Shown piece by piece: positions 51,187 to 61,554 of a DNA stretch of 64,000 nt. The notes beneath the pieces are model-generated. The model saw only the letters and a program-made list of their open reading frames with translations. It was not told where the DNA came from and searched no databases. Each line of letters opens with the position of its first letter. Position 1 is the first letter of the stretch. The stretch lies in IMG/VR virus record IMGVR_UViG_3300035670_000163, positions 1-64,000 of that record. One strand, written 5' to 3'. Made by a program: the position numbers and the translations under genes. The stretch is from a virus.

Positions 51187-54100
51187 TTAACCTTCAGGCA
51201 AAGCAATAATTCTAAGGTCTTTAACTTTAGGTGTTATAGACGCATCAGTAGAAAGCAATACAATTTTGATCGAGAATATCTTGAATGAATCAAATGTTGT
51301 TCCGTTATCTGATGTATATGTAACTTGATTGTCGGTTAAAGATGGACGATATTCAAACTCAACAAAATCTGTATCTGTCAATGATGGTACTGATGTTGGA
51401 TTAAAACATTCCATCAATTGATATGGTCGATCATTAAAGTTTGTCGTATCAGATCCAGATAAAACTTTGTAATAAACTTGAATTTGAGAAACGCCTGGTC
51501 TATTTGCAGATAAGAATACACGCAAATCACCAGCATCAAATCCATCAGCTAAAGTAATTGGTTTGGTGATATATCTGGCCAAACATGGGCCACCAGAACT
51601 ATCAAATTCACTATTGAGTGCAATAGAAGCGTTCGATGTAATATCGCCTTGACCTGTACCTGGAATAGAAATCGTAAAGTCGTCATAGTAACCAGAACCA
51701 GAAGATGCAACATTGACACCAACAACATTACCTGCAGCACCATTTGTGACCAAGTATACTAAAGCACCACTACCTGTATTTGAAGAAATGGTAACGACAT
51801 TGCTATTGGAGTAACCACCGCCTGGTGCAATAATGTTGAAATCGTCAGATGTAATTTCTCCATTGTCAACGAAATTTTCCCATGCATTTAAGTACATACT
51901 TTCTAGAGAAATCAAAGGACTAATTGCATTATCAGTTGAAGAAATTGTTATGGCTACAGTAAAGTCACCTTGAGCTGAAATTTCTTTTCTGCGATTACCA
52001 ATTGCATAGTATTCGTCTTTACCCATATCATAAGTTACGAATGGAGATATATCTCGGTAAGAAGTTTCTCTTGAACCACCAACTGGTTTAGAAACAAAAG
52101 AATAATCTATCGTAATTGGACTATTGGCAAACGTCTCTAATGTTTTGCCAATCACTCTAAACTTATCGATATATTTTGCAGAAGTTTGCGTTTCATTCTG
52201 CAAGGAGAATGTGGCTGGAGACGTTGAGAAGACACATCTATCCATAACGAACATCAAATCTTCATTTAAGAATGGAACGTATTCCATTGCATTTTGAGAT
52301 TTGTATAGTGTTCCAACATATGGATTAACCGAAACATATTGGTTCGATGTGGTTGTCTGTCCTTTTTCTGCAACCCAAACTGAGTACAATGGACTATCTG
52401 TCAATACAACAAGAGAATAAAGACCAGGTTTCAAGAAGACTGGTGATCCAAATGTAAATTCTGTATAACTGGAAGAAGAAGTTGGATCAGGATTTGTTGT
52501 CGTATTGACCTCAAATGGATATTTTGTAACAATCGATTCTGGATAGATGAAGTCCGAAGACGGCAATCCATTAACTGTTGGTCTAATCTGTACTGTAACA
52601 GGTAAAGCATCATCGTCTTTTGCAGTAAAGAAAAGTTTTACATTGTCAACAAAAAGTCCATTTGGATAAACTTCCGAATCGATAAAGAATGTTTGAGCCA
52701 GTGGATCAACTCTCCATGTGCTGGTAATATTTGATGTTGATGTTGACGATTGCAGTAACGGTGTCGTTGCATTACCAACAAACTTCACACCAACATCTAT
52801 ATTGTAAACTGTATCAACTAATGTAGTTTTATTTAATTTTACACCAGAAGAAACAAAAGTTTTTTCAGCAAAAGAGATGGCATCTAAGTCGTAACTGTTA
52901 TTGAAAGATTCGGTAATTCTAAGATTTCTTTCGCCATTTCTAAATGTTGCAGCAGGAGGATAGAATACACCAGAAACATCACCTGCTTTATTGGCTCTAA
53001 GTCCATTACTATCATTTCTATTGTTACCAATTGTATAAATCCAAGAACCACTTCTTTCGGTTGAAGATGTAGTTTCAGAAATTGTAGCTACTTTTGTTGT
53101 TGTATTATAAGAAACAATATTATAGATTGCACCGTGACCTTCTGCACTTCCAGTCTGTCTAACCAATGTAACTGTATTACCAGAAATATCAACAGATGGA
53201 GCTTCGGTATCTAAAGTAATTGTATTTTCAGAAACTCCTCTGGTCATACCAGATTTGTGTTCGATTACAGAATCAATAGAAAGTGTTGATTGAGAATCGA
53301 TACCAAATATAAATTTGCCAGTTAAAGATTTCCCTGTTTCATTAACAATGCTAACATTAGAGGTACCTTTTTCACTATTTGTAACAATGACAGCCGAATA
53401 ATTTGTTCCACCAGCAAAATAAGAACTAATGTTTGAAGCCAAATCTGTTTGGGTATTTGCAATAAGTGCAATCTCACCTGCAATCAAAGGAGAAGTATTC
53501 GAAAGATCAACAATATTTGGAACAATAACATAATTATCAACAGCAACATCATCAAAATAAACATAATATCTCGAACTTGGTTTTAAACTTGTTCCATTAA
53601 ATGTTATTGCCGTTGGTTTAATATATGGTTGAATTGATAAATCAGTTACGAATGTACCAACATCAACTTGAGAAGATGAAACCGAAAACTGATTCATGTT
53701 CAGTTCGGCACCTTGAGAAATGTAGACTTTATCGGTCGTAGTTCTCAGATTACCAAATTGGTTTCCACCTAAGTTTACAGTTTGATCTGTTACACTTGTT
53801 ACTGTTTCAAACCATTTAGTGTCAACAACTTTAGCAAAAGGATTATCTTTATCGTTTACCCAAGTTGGATTTTGATCTGAGATATATTTGAACGATTCGT
53901 TAACAAAGTTGAAGGCTTCCTCTAATCCATTTACAGAGTTGAGTGTAACTTTGGCAGTATAACCAGTATCAACTTCGCTTGTAAATTCTGGGAATAATTT
54001 TAAATTACCTTTAAAATTGGCAAATAAAGCACTTGCGATTGCAATAGACTTTGTAGCATAAGGCTGTTGAGCAAAGGTCGATGTAGTATAATCTAACATC

Positions 54101-57100
54101 AATGATTTTTGATCGCCTGTACCAACCGCAGCATATGAACCGGAAGTATTTGCTTCGGACCATTTAAGTTTGAAAGTTCTCATTAGAGAAGCTGGTTTTA
54201 ATTCACCATTTTCAATAAGATTTCTATTGTCAAACCCAACATCTCCATATGTAGCCTGAACATCTCTTGTTGTAAAGTTATCTACAACAATACCATATTT
54301 CGATCTTTCTAGTCCGTTTGCATCAAGAATCTTAGAGTCTGCTGCATTTTTCTCTAATGATGAAAGTGCAACATAGTATTCGAGACCTTTGATTCTATTC
54401 TCAAAAGAACCAATGTCATTCATTGTGAATCTTCTATTATTCTTAAATGTGGTTGAGATATCTTTAACTGTTTCCGTATATGCCGGAATGTTTAAAGTAT
54501 AAATCAACATATCATTAGAATCTGTTGGCGGCGGAACAGGAGTTACCGCAGATTTACCAGAAACAACAGCAAATTCTTTTGATGGTTTAACAACAATCTT
54601 ATCGATTCTGCTGAGATAGTATTCAAAACTAAATTCCGCAACTTCATCTGGATCAGCGTTAACTGCACCAGAATAAGTGTCAGCTGCAATATCTCTTGTA
54701 GGCCTAAAGTCTAAACAGGATCTCATCGAAATAACTTTACCTGCATCAGCATCTAAAAACTTAGCCATATCATCATATGTGAAATTTGAGCCAGTTTTTA
54801 AATAAGAATCTACTGTAAACAGACCATTGTTTTGTGGAGATGGTGCAGATTGGTGGTCTAGATATTTAAATAATACCAATACAGTTGAACCTGTTGGAGA
54901 ACTGTATCCTCTTTTTAATTTAATCGATGCGTGGTCGTAGTGTGTTTTTCTTTGACCATTATCAAATTCGTAATTATTTGTAACATCATATGTAGAATCT
55001 GTCAACATGGCTGTAGTAACATTTCCAGTTGATTTAGAATCAATAATTTTTACAATTTGATAAACGTCAGGAACTTGAAGACTTACAGATGTTCCTGGTG
55101 TTTTTAAATCTGAAACAGTATTTGCGCCATCAAAGAAAATAGCACCAACATCAGTGAATAATAAACCATCAGTAACATTAACGACTGTACCTGTATTTCC
55201 AGATGTTAGTGAATCACCAGCAGTATCTAAATTATATGGTACTTTTTCATGCAACGAGGTTGAAAGTGGCAATAATTGTTTACCACGAATAGCACCACTC
55301 GTTCCATCTTCAGCATTATTAACTTTTGTGGTGACTAAGAAATCAGCTTTAACGCCTGCTGTATTCAAATCAATTTCAATGGAACTATCACTAATAGCTG
55401 TAACTGTAAACAGATTGTTTGCAAGACTTAATACTGTGTTTGGTGTGATACCAGAGGTGCCATTAGATGTAGAATCATAACGAACGAAACAAATAATGTT
55501 CTGTAAAATTTGAGAATCGGATAATGTTCCTGGAGAACCAGCAAACGGGAAAGTATCTGTACCAATTGTATTTAATGTGATGACACCACCAGCATTTGAA
55601 ATTTTATCTGCATAAACTTTTCTAGCAATGAAATCTAAATTGGAAATCGAACCAGATTTCATTGATTCAAATGGTGTATCAAAAATTAAACTTGTACGTG
55701 TTGGTTCTGTAATAGAAGCATAACCTGTTGTGGTATCTTTAGATTGGTCGTCAACGTTAGCTTCAAATGTTAAAGATGAACCACTCTTAACAACTAAAGA
55801 CTCTGCAACTTTAAAATCAGATTCAATAGAGAATGTGTTTGATGCTGGTTCAAAAGGTAAAGCTTGTGACAATGTGATTGTTTGTGCAACACTATTCGAT
55901 TCTGTAATTAAAATAGGAGAAAGTGTTAAACCGGCTCCGTCTGTAATTCTAAAATACATGTTTGCATAAGCATTAGCTGATGCTGAAGTTGAGAAAGAAG
56001 AATCTAATTCAATAACTGTATTTGTGGAACCAGAACCTGGTAATGTGCCAGTAATTGGTGTAGAATTAACTTGCATTACACTCAAACTAAACGTATGAGT
56101 TGTTCCAACATCTGAAGCTGTCGAATCATTATACTTCATCATGTGAGCTCTCAGAGTACCAATCTTAGTCGAATTGTATTCTGAGGTAGAAGCAGTATTT
56201 ACTTCAGTAGAAGGAACGCAATGAATGTCTAACTGAGGAAAAGTTGGTAAATCCAAATAACCAGTTACATCAGAAACAATAACATAACTTGAATAGTTTG
56301 TTGGTAAATCATAATCAGAAACATTAGATGTCAAACGGGCTCTTGGGATTGTTAATTTTGTTGGCGCAATAGTCTGCACTTCATAACCACCAACATAAGC
56401 TTTACCTGGATCTAAAACAGCAGTAAATGAATCCGCATCTACAACATTGTTTGCACCATAAGCAGTTTCTTCCAAAGAAATTACAAATGGATCAACAGTG
56501 TAGTTTCCAGATTCTTCAAATGTTCTTCTTGCAAGAGTTTTTTCAATTTCATTATAGATTGGATAATCAATTTCTTTTGTTTTAACACCTTCAACAAGAC
56601 GAATAACTTCAAAGAAAGAAGACTCGTCAGTAGAATCTAAAGTTCTCTTAGAAAGTGTAGTTTCAATAACGAAACGTGTTGCACCAGGTGCCTGATAGTT
56701 AAATGCACCTTGAGCCGGATCTAAAAGAGATGTATCATCAATCTCATCAACAATTGTTTCAGTAAATTGAATACCAACTTTATATGAAGGTAATCTATTA
56801 ACTGTCGATGCGTTGTAACCAATTTTATAGAAAAGTTCCAAAACTAAAAATTGTGGAACAATCTTAACAAATTGACCTTTGAAATAATAAACACCTTCTT
56901 GAATGCTGGCAACATAAGAACGACCAACTGCACTGGTACTTCTTGCTTGTGCAAAAATGTTTTGACCAGATATTTTTAGTTCGTCTGATTCAGAAAAAGT
57001 ATCAGCACTTAAATATTTTAAAATTAAAATTGGATTTGTTGTCGTGTCATCTACAGCAATAACTTTAGCTCTAATTGTCTTTGTTGTATTATAACCAATT

Positions 57101-57387
57101 ATTGTTTTGTCTAAAAATTGACTAACGTCAACATCTTCACTATTATATTGGGAATCTAAAATTAAATAGAAAGCTCTATCATCGAGAGAAATTTTACCGC
57201 CAGTAATTGGACTACCATTTTGGAAAATATGATTACCAAACTTTTCAATTTGATTGGAAAGAATAGTTTGTAATTGAGTTAATTCACGAGCCTGTACTGA
57301 ATATCCAGGACGGAAAAGTACACGCATGAAGTTTTTATCTTCATCAAAATCATCATAGTATGGATCGTAATTAAATGTGGTAGTCAT
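51187..57387 (-). CDS. Giant DUF4815-like baseplate/fibre structural protein (2066 residues)
   Basis: N-terminal 330 residues (YDPYYDDFDEDKNFMRVLFR, ARELTQLQTILSNQIEKFGN, HIFQNGSPITGGK, VGGYEVQ) match the DUF4815 domain known from large structural proteins of marine T4-like phages. The rest is a series of beta domains, with a segment at about 900-1100 containing SCLDFRPTRDIAADTYSGAV and ENRIKGLEYYVALSSLEKNA, and a C-terminal part (DPLAQTFFIDSEVYPNGLFV, VYYKVLSGSDTTNFNDRPYQ). Directly after gp8, it takes the place of T4 gp9/gp10, which link the wedge to long and short fibres; an analogous role is inferred. The longest gene in the window. Confidence 0.85.
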   Translation of the reverse strand: MTTTFNYDPYYDDFDEDKNFMRVLFRPGYSVQARELTQLQTILSNQIEKFGNHIFQNGSPITGGKISLDDRAFYLILDSQYNSEDVDVSQFLDKTIIGYNTTKTIRAKVIAVDDTTTNPILILKYLSADTFSESDELKISGQNIFAQARSTSAVGRSYVASIQEGVYYFKGQFVKIVPQFLVLELFYKIGYNASTVNRLPSYKVGIQFTETIVDEIDDTSLLDPAQGAFNYQAPGATRFVIETTLSKRTLDSTDESSFFEVIRLVEGVKTKEIDYPIYNEIEKTLARRTFEESGNYTVDPFVISLEETAYGANNVVDADSFTAVLDPGKAYVGGYEVQTIAPTKLTIPRARLTSNVSDYDLPTNYSSYVIVSDVTGYLDLPTFPQLDIHCVPSTEVNTASTSEYNSTKIGTLRAHMMKYNDSTASDVGTTHTFSLSVMQVNSTPITGTLPGSGSTNTVIELDSSFSTSASANAYANMYFRITDGAGLTLSPILITESNSVAQTITLSQALPFEPASNTFSIESDFKVAESLVVKSGSSLTFEANVDDQSKDTTTGYASITEPTRTSLIFDTPFESMKSGSISNLDFIARKVYADKISNAGGVITLNTIGTDTFPFAGSPGTLSDSQILQNIICFVRYDSTSNGTSGITPNTVLSLANNLFTVTAISDSSIEIDLNTAGVKADFLVTTKVNNAEDGTSGAIRGKQLLPLSTSLHEKVPYNLDTAGDSLTSGNTGTVVNVTDGLLFTDVGAIFFDGANTVSDLKTPGTSVSLQVPDVYQIVKIIDSKSTGNVTTAMLTDSTYDVTNNYEFDNGQRKTHYDHASIKLKRGYSSPTGSTVLVLFKYLDHQSAPSPQNNGLFTVDSYLKTGSNFTYDDMAKFLDADAGKVISMRSCLDFRPTRDIAADTYSGAVNADPDEVAEFSFEYYLSRIDKIVVKPSKEFAVVSGKSAVTPVPPPTDSNDMLIYTLNIPAYTETVKDISTTFKNNRRFTMNDIGSFENRIKGLEYYVALSSLEKNAADSKILDANGLERSKYGIVVDNFTTRDVQATYGDVGFDNRNLIENGELKPASLMRTFKLKWSEANTSGSYAAVGTGDQKSLMLDYTTSTFAQQPYATKSIAIASALFANFKGNLKLFPEFTSEVDTGYTAKVTLNSVNGLEEAFNFVNESFKYISDQNPTWVNDKDNPFAKVVDTKWFETVTSVTDQTVNLGGNQFGNLRTTTDKVYISQGAELNMNQFSVSSSQVDVGTFVTDLSIQPYIKPTAITFNGTSLKPSSRYYVYFDDVAVDNYVIVPNIVDLSNTSPLIAGEIALIANTQTDLASNISSYFAGGTNYSAVIVTNSEKGTSNVSIVNETGKSLTGKFIFGIDSQSTLSIDSVIEHKSGMTRGVSENTITLDTEAPSVDISGNTVTLVRQTGSAEGHGAIYNIVSYNTTTKVATISETTSSTERSGSWIYTIGNNRNDSNGLRANKAGDVSGVFYPPAATFRNGERNLRITESFNNSYDLDAISFAEKTFVSSGVKLNKTTLVDTVYNIDVGVKFVGNATTPLLQSSTSTSNITSTWRVDPLAQTFFIDSEVYPNGLFVDNVKLFFTAKDDDALPVTVQIRPTVNGLPSSDFIYPESIVTKYPFEVNTTTNPDPTSSSSYTEFTFGSPVFLKPGLYSLVVLTDSPLYSVWVAEKGQTTTSNQYVSVNPYVGTLYKSQNAMEYVPFLNEDLMFVMDRCVFSTSPATFSLQNETQTSAKYIDKFRVIGKTLETFANSPITIDYSFVSKPVGGSRETSYRDISPFVTYDMGKDEYYAIGNRRKEISAQGDFTVAITISSTDNAISPLISLESMYLNAWENFVDNGEITSDDFNIIAPGGGYSNSNVVTISSNTGSGALVYLVTNGAAGNVVGVNVASSGSGYYDDFTISIPGTGQGDITSNASIALNSEFDSSGGPCLARYITKPITLADGFDAGDLRVFLSANRPGVSQIQVYYKVLSGSDTTNFNDRPYQLMECFNPTSVPSLTDTDFVEFEYRPSLTDNQVTYTSDNGTTFDSFKIFSIKIVLLSTDASITPKVKDLRIIALPEG

Positions 57388-57399
57388 TTATTCCTCGGT

Positions 57400-58740
57400 T
57401 TAAAAGCTAAGAATGAATCTAATTCTATCTGTTTGGTCAACATCTCTGGAGATTGGTGTCTTATCAGAGATATAAAGTATTTTACCAGAGTAAAGTTCTA
57501 ATGTTGGGTCTGTTTTATTTATGGCTACTCGGATTGAGCCACTTTCTAAACCTTTAATTGGTTCGTTTGTATTTAATGTACCAACTAAATTGTTTAGATA
57601 AAGTATGTTTTGTGTCTCATCAAATGAAATAACATCTGCACTAAATGTAGCTCTAGCAATATCAACACCTTGAAAAACAATTTCATCATTGTTAAAATCA
57701 CCAACACCAGGAGAAGTTTTAACTTGAGTATATAATGTTTTAATTTCTGTGTTTGCTAAAGTGGTAGTTCCATAATCATATGGATTTTTTACAATAAATG
57801 TTTCACGATATTCGTTATCGGCCGGAAATACACCAGATTCTTCACCATCGAAATCTGTATTAAACATTATGGTTGATGTATAAAGTTCTTCGACTGGATC
57901 ATATCCGTGACCATTTTGTGGAGATAAAACTACAGTTGCAGCTGCATCTGTTCCAATACCACCAGCAACATCAGTAAAGACTAAGTTTGCTTTTGTATAG
58001 TCTTGACCTCGATTTTGTATTAAAATATCTACAACTTGTCCATCAACAACGTTTGCTTTTAAAACAGCGTCTGTACCATCACCTCCAATAGTGATGATAT
58101 CTTGTGCTGCGCCGTCAACATAGTTGTTTCCAGCGTTAGTGATTCTAATAATATCAATACTTCTATTTACGGCTGATGCTCTAACAAATCTATTGTATGA
58201 TACTGGCATCCAGTTTTCCGTTAAGAATTTTTGTTTCTGTAATGAGGTCAAAGTGTACAAATATTTCCACTTATAACCATCGGAAGTTTTAAAATATGGT
58301 TCTTCTAAAGAGGAAGCAGATAGTGATAATTGTGGTTCAACCGTTGAGTTTGCAGAAGCATTATTGAACAGGCATTTAAAAACCTGATCTTTAGAATTTC
58401 TAACATAAAAATTTGTACCTGCTGGACAAACTGTGCAACCAGCGGCAGAATATACAGTATTTGCTGTCCAATCGATCCGATCAACCACAAATGAAGCGTT
58501 TTCTTGTGAAAGTCTTTTAGCTAGAATACCCTTATCGTAGTTTGCATTCAATGCTCTGATAGACTGTTCTGGTGCTGGAGCAACTTCTGTACCTGTATTC
58601 CAAGGTGTTTGCTTACCTAAAACAACATATAGATAAGACTTTTTATCTGCTGGAAGGTAAGAATTGGCACTAATGTCCAAAAGATCATAGAACTTTTGAG
58701 CCAATAAAGTTTTGAGTGATGAGGTAAGTAGTGAAGACAT
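57400..58740 (-). CDS. 8: Baseplate wedge protein gp8
   Basis: Wedge subunit of the baseplate. The match to T4 gp8 includes the N-terminal helix, YLYVVLGKQTPWN (T4 has IFITFGRSEPW), the DGYKWKYLYTL segment and a C-terminus with VDQTDRIRFILSF against T4 MDQTEEINILFTF. At 446 residues it is longer than T4 gp8 (334). An inserted beta region (GNNYVDGAAQDIITIGGDGT, IQNRGQDYTKANLVF) near 200-265 resembles repeats also found in gp6 and gp7 of this genome. The order gp25-gp6-gp7-gp8 supports the call. Confidence 0.92.
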   Translation of the reverse strand: MSSLLTSSLKTLLAQKFYDLLDISANSYLPADKKSYLYVVLGKQTPWNTGTEVAPAPEQSIRALNANYDKGILAKRLSQENASFVVDRIDWTANTVYSAAGCTVCPAGTNFYVRNSKDQVFKCLFNNASANSTVEPQLSLSASSLEEPYFKTSDGYKWKYLYTLTSLQKQKFLTENWMPVSYNRFVRASAVNRSIDIIRITNAGNNYVDGAAQDIITIGGDGTDAVLKANVVDGQVVDILIQNRGQDYTKANLVFTDVAGGIGTDAAATVVLSPQNGHGYDPVEELYTSTIMFNTDFDGEESGVFPADNEYRETFIVKNPYDYGTTTLANTEIKTLYTQVKTSPGVGDFNNDEIVFQGVDIARATFSADVISFDETQNILYLNNLVGTLNTNEPIKGLESGSIRVAINKTDPTLELYSGKILYISDKTPISRDVDQTDRIRFILSF

Positions 58741-58748
58741 AGTTTTAT

Positions 58749-61550
58749 TTATTCAACTTTTTGGAGTATTGCGGTTTTAAGAACACCTGAAGTAGTAAAT
58801 GTAGAATCGACAAAAATAGTATTGGAATTAACAGATGTCACCGTCTTGATTTCATCATATATGAGGTTAATCGTCAAATCGGTATCTGTTACAGAAATAG
58901 TATTCTGTGTAATTAAAGAAGAAGCATTAGTAACAAATGTAACGGTTTCTGTGTTTCCACTTGAAATATAGATCAAATCGCCGTCTTGAATGTCATTAAT
59001 GAATGTGGTATTGGTACCAGTAATTACATTGGAACTACTAGTAACATTTACTGTTCCATTGGCAAATCTAGTTAAGTCTGTAACAATAATCATGTCACCA
59101 ACGTTGATAGTGTTGGCGAAGTCTGGATTTGATCCTACACCAATAATTGTATTTGAATCTGCCACAATGTTAACAGTATTTGCTAAAGTGAAACGAATAA
59201 GATTCATCGTTTCAATTTGAACGTTTGCAGCTGTTTCTTCGTTTGTGTCAATTCTTGTAACAAAAGCTTTCATGCCAATTGGATGTACAACTTCATTTAA
59301 TGTTTTCTTAAATTTGGCATAATCGTTTTCAGTCTTGATGATATAAGAATAATTATGGTATTTTGTTCCGTCTTGTAATTTTTTATCAGAACTTACTTGG
59401 CCATCAGTATTAAGGTAAATTCCAGGATAACGAATCAGACCATTTTCAAATTTGGCAGTAGCTCTTGCTTTACCATCACCATAAAAAACAGTAGAGTTTA
59501 CATTTGCGGTAACAACTGGATCGGTATCTGAAATAATTTGTTGTTGTACATTTAGTGTACCACGATAATTAAACACTCTCAATAATCCAGAAGATTGAGT
59601 GTATTTTTCTACTGTTGCACTAAAAGTTGTATTTGCGTTAGATTCACCTTGATAGATTATTGTATTTGAAACAAATAACAATCCTTCAGTAACATTGGCA
59701 ACAGTTAAATCCGCATTTCTTAAAGAAATTGTTGGAGCTTCAACGTAGTCGTATCCATAACTAACAACTCTTAATGTTGAAATTGCACCAATTCGTGATG
59801 TGAACAAATCAACATCAACGCCTTTTCCTAAAATCTCAGAAACATATAAAGAAGCATTTGCACCAGATGCGGTGTTAACAGTAATAGTAGGTAATCTATC
59901 TTGTTTGTAACCTTCACCACCCTTAATTATAGAACCATCATCATTAAATTCTACTGTTTTGATTCCGTTATTTGCAACATGAACTTCTGTAATTACTGCA
60001 TTGGCGCCATAGCCTGTTCCTCCGGTAAATACCAAATATTCACCAACATTATAACCATCTCCGCCATTTTCAATTACAATTCTTCCTAAAGCACCAACAT
60101 CATTAAGTGGTCTACGTAAAATCTTATAGACACGAACGTTTGAAATATCATTTTGAAATGGCGCACCAGTTACAGTTATTGTATTTGAAGTTACAGAATC
60201 TATAACACGAATCTCTTCAAATCTACCTGTAACAAATAATCTTATGTAATCACCAGCTTCAAAAGTACTTGTCAAGTCTTGAGATTCATCTCTAAGGACA
60301 TTGGTTGATGCCACAATAGAAGTGCTACTGATAACTGAAATATCATTTTCTGATTCAAGATAAAAACTATAAAAATTAGGAGTTGGAGTTGTTCTATATC
60401 CACCACCACTTCCATCAGTAACTATGTAAGAAATAGGAAACACATTTAAAGATTGTGTAGTGGTAATAAAATTAATTGTACAATTTTCAATATTTGATGT
60501 ATTGGCGGCTTGATCTAAAGTTAAAGATAAACCTATAGTCTCTATACTAGTATCACTAACGTTTACTGTTCTATATGTGTTGGAATCAATAAGAGATATT
60601 GAAGCTCTAGTTTCTTGACCAAAGACAGAATTTTCAAAACCACCAACGAAATCAATAATAGAAGAATTTACATTTATAGCTGGATCTCTAAACCCAAAAC
60701 CACCATTGATAATCGAAACTTCAGTTACGGAACCTTTTGTCACTTCACCAACAGTTGCAATAGCACCAACTGGATTACCTGAAGTTGGATTTAAACCACC
60801 TAAAATTGTTACTGGATCGCCTTGATAACCTGTAGTGGTGTCGTAACCATTGTAAAATAATCCCCTATAATCTGGATTAATTTTGAGTTCTGATAAAGAA
60901 CCAATCAATCTTCCCGTAACAGTAACAGTATTTCCATTATCTGTGTAAGATCCAGTAATCTGTTCACCAGTTGCAAACAATTTATTAACATTAGAAATAT
61001 ACAATTCGATATATTCAATACCAAGTTGTCTATCGATAGATTGTACAATGTTTTCTACGATTGCTGTTGCTTGAGAAGTTACACCTTTAATTCTAACGCC
61101 AGTTAAATTAAAAATATTGTTGTCGTCTGTGTCAACACGTAATGCTAGCGGTAAAACCCATTTACCATCTGAAGCAATTAATACATCTTCTTTAGGGTAA
61201 TAGATTTCAATATTTTCACCGTAAAGTACCCTAAAAAGAAATTTTACGGAATTTGGTGTGCCTTTTGCACGATAAAATTGATTTAAAAATTTGACAAATT
61301 TAGATTTATCTAAAAGTAATTCTTCAGGAAAATAAGGAGCCAATTCCTGTTTGATAAATTCCAAATAATAATCAGAAGACAAATCAACATCTAAAGAATT
61401 AGAAAAATTTTGAATTACATTTGAAAGATTGTTTTGTTGTTCTAACCACTCGTAATATTTTTTTAAAAATACTACAAACGTAGAATATTCGTCCCTAACA
61501 AAAGAAGGAAGTTGTCTCTCTACAAGAGCTGAATTTAAAATTTGTGTCAT
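58749..61550 (-). CDS. 7: Baseplate wedge protein gp7
   Basis: Large wedge subunit, 933 residues (T4 gp7 1032). The N-terminus (LPSFVRDEYSTFVVFLKKYY, EWLEQQNNLSNVIQNF, FYRAKGTPNSVKFLFRVLYG) is the conserved helical region of marine gp7-like proteins. The middle carries several GxGY-type beta repeats (IINGGFGFRDPAI, IENGGDGYNVGEYLVFTGG, VVSYGYDYVEAPTIS). The C-terminus has DYAKFKKTLNEVVHPIGMKA. Identity rests on the N-terminal pattern and on the gp6-gp7-gp8 order; similarity to T4 gp7 itself is weak by eye. Confidence 0.83.
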   Translation of the reverse strand: MTQILNSALVERQLPSFVRDEYSTFVVFLKKYYEWLEQQNNLSNVIQNFSNSLDVDLSSDYYLEFIKQELAPYFPEELLLDKSKFVKFLNQFYRAKGTPNSVKFLFRVLYGENIEIYYPKEDVLIASDGKWVLPLALRVDTDDNNIFNLTGVRIKGVTSQATAIVENIVQSIDRQLGIEYIELYISNVNKLFATGEQITGSYTDNGNTVTVTGRLIGSLSELKINPDYRGLFYNGYDTTTGYQGDPVTILGGLNPTSGNPVGAIATVGEVTKGSVTEVSIINGGFGFRDPAINVNSSIIDFVGGFENSVFGQETRASISLIDSNTYRTVNVSDTSIETIGLSLTLDQAANTSNIENCTINFITTTQSLNVFPISYIVTDGSGGGYRTTPTPNFYSFYLESENDISVISSTSIVASTNVLRDESQDLTSTFEAGDYIRLFVTGRFEEIRVIDSVTSNTITVTGAPFQNDISNVRVYKILRRPLNDVGALGRIVIENGGDGYNVGEYLVFTGGTGYGANAVITEVHVANNGIKTVEFNDDGSIIKGGEGYKQDRLPTITVNTASGANASLYVSEILGKGVDVDLFTSRIGAISTLRVVSYGYDYVEAPTISLRNADLTVANVTEGLLFVSNTIIYQGESNANTTFSATVEKYTQSSGLLRVFNYRGTLNVQQQIISDTDPVVTANVNSTVFYGDGKARATAKFENGLIRYPGIYLNTDGQVSSDKKLQDGTKYHNYSYIIKTENDYAKFKKTLNEVVHPIGMKAFVTRIDTNEETAANVQIETMNLIRFTLANTVNIVADSNTIIGVGSNPDFANTINVGDMIIVTDLTRFANGTVNVTSSSNVITGTNTTFINDIQDGDLIYISSGNTETVTFVTNASSLITQNTISVTDTDLTINLIYDEIKTVTSVNSNTIFVDSTFTTSGVLKTAILQKVE

Positions 61551-61554
61551 TTAT

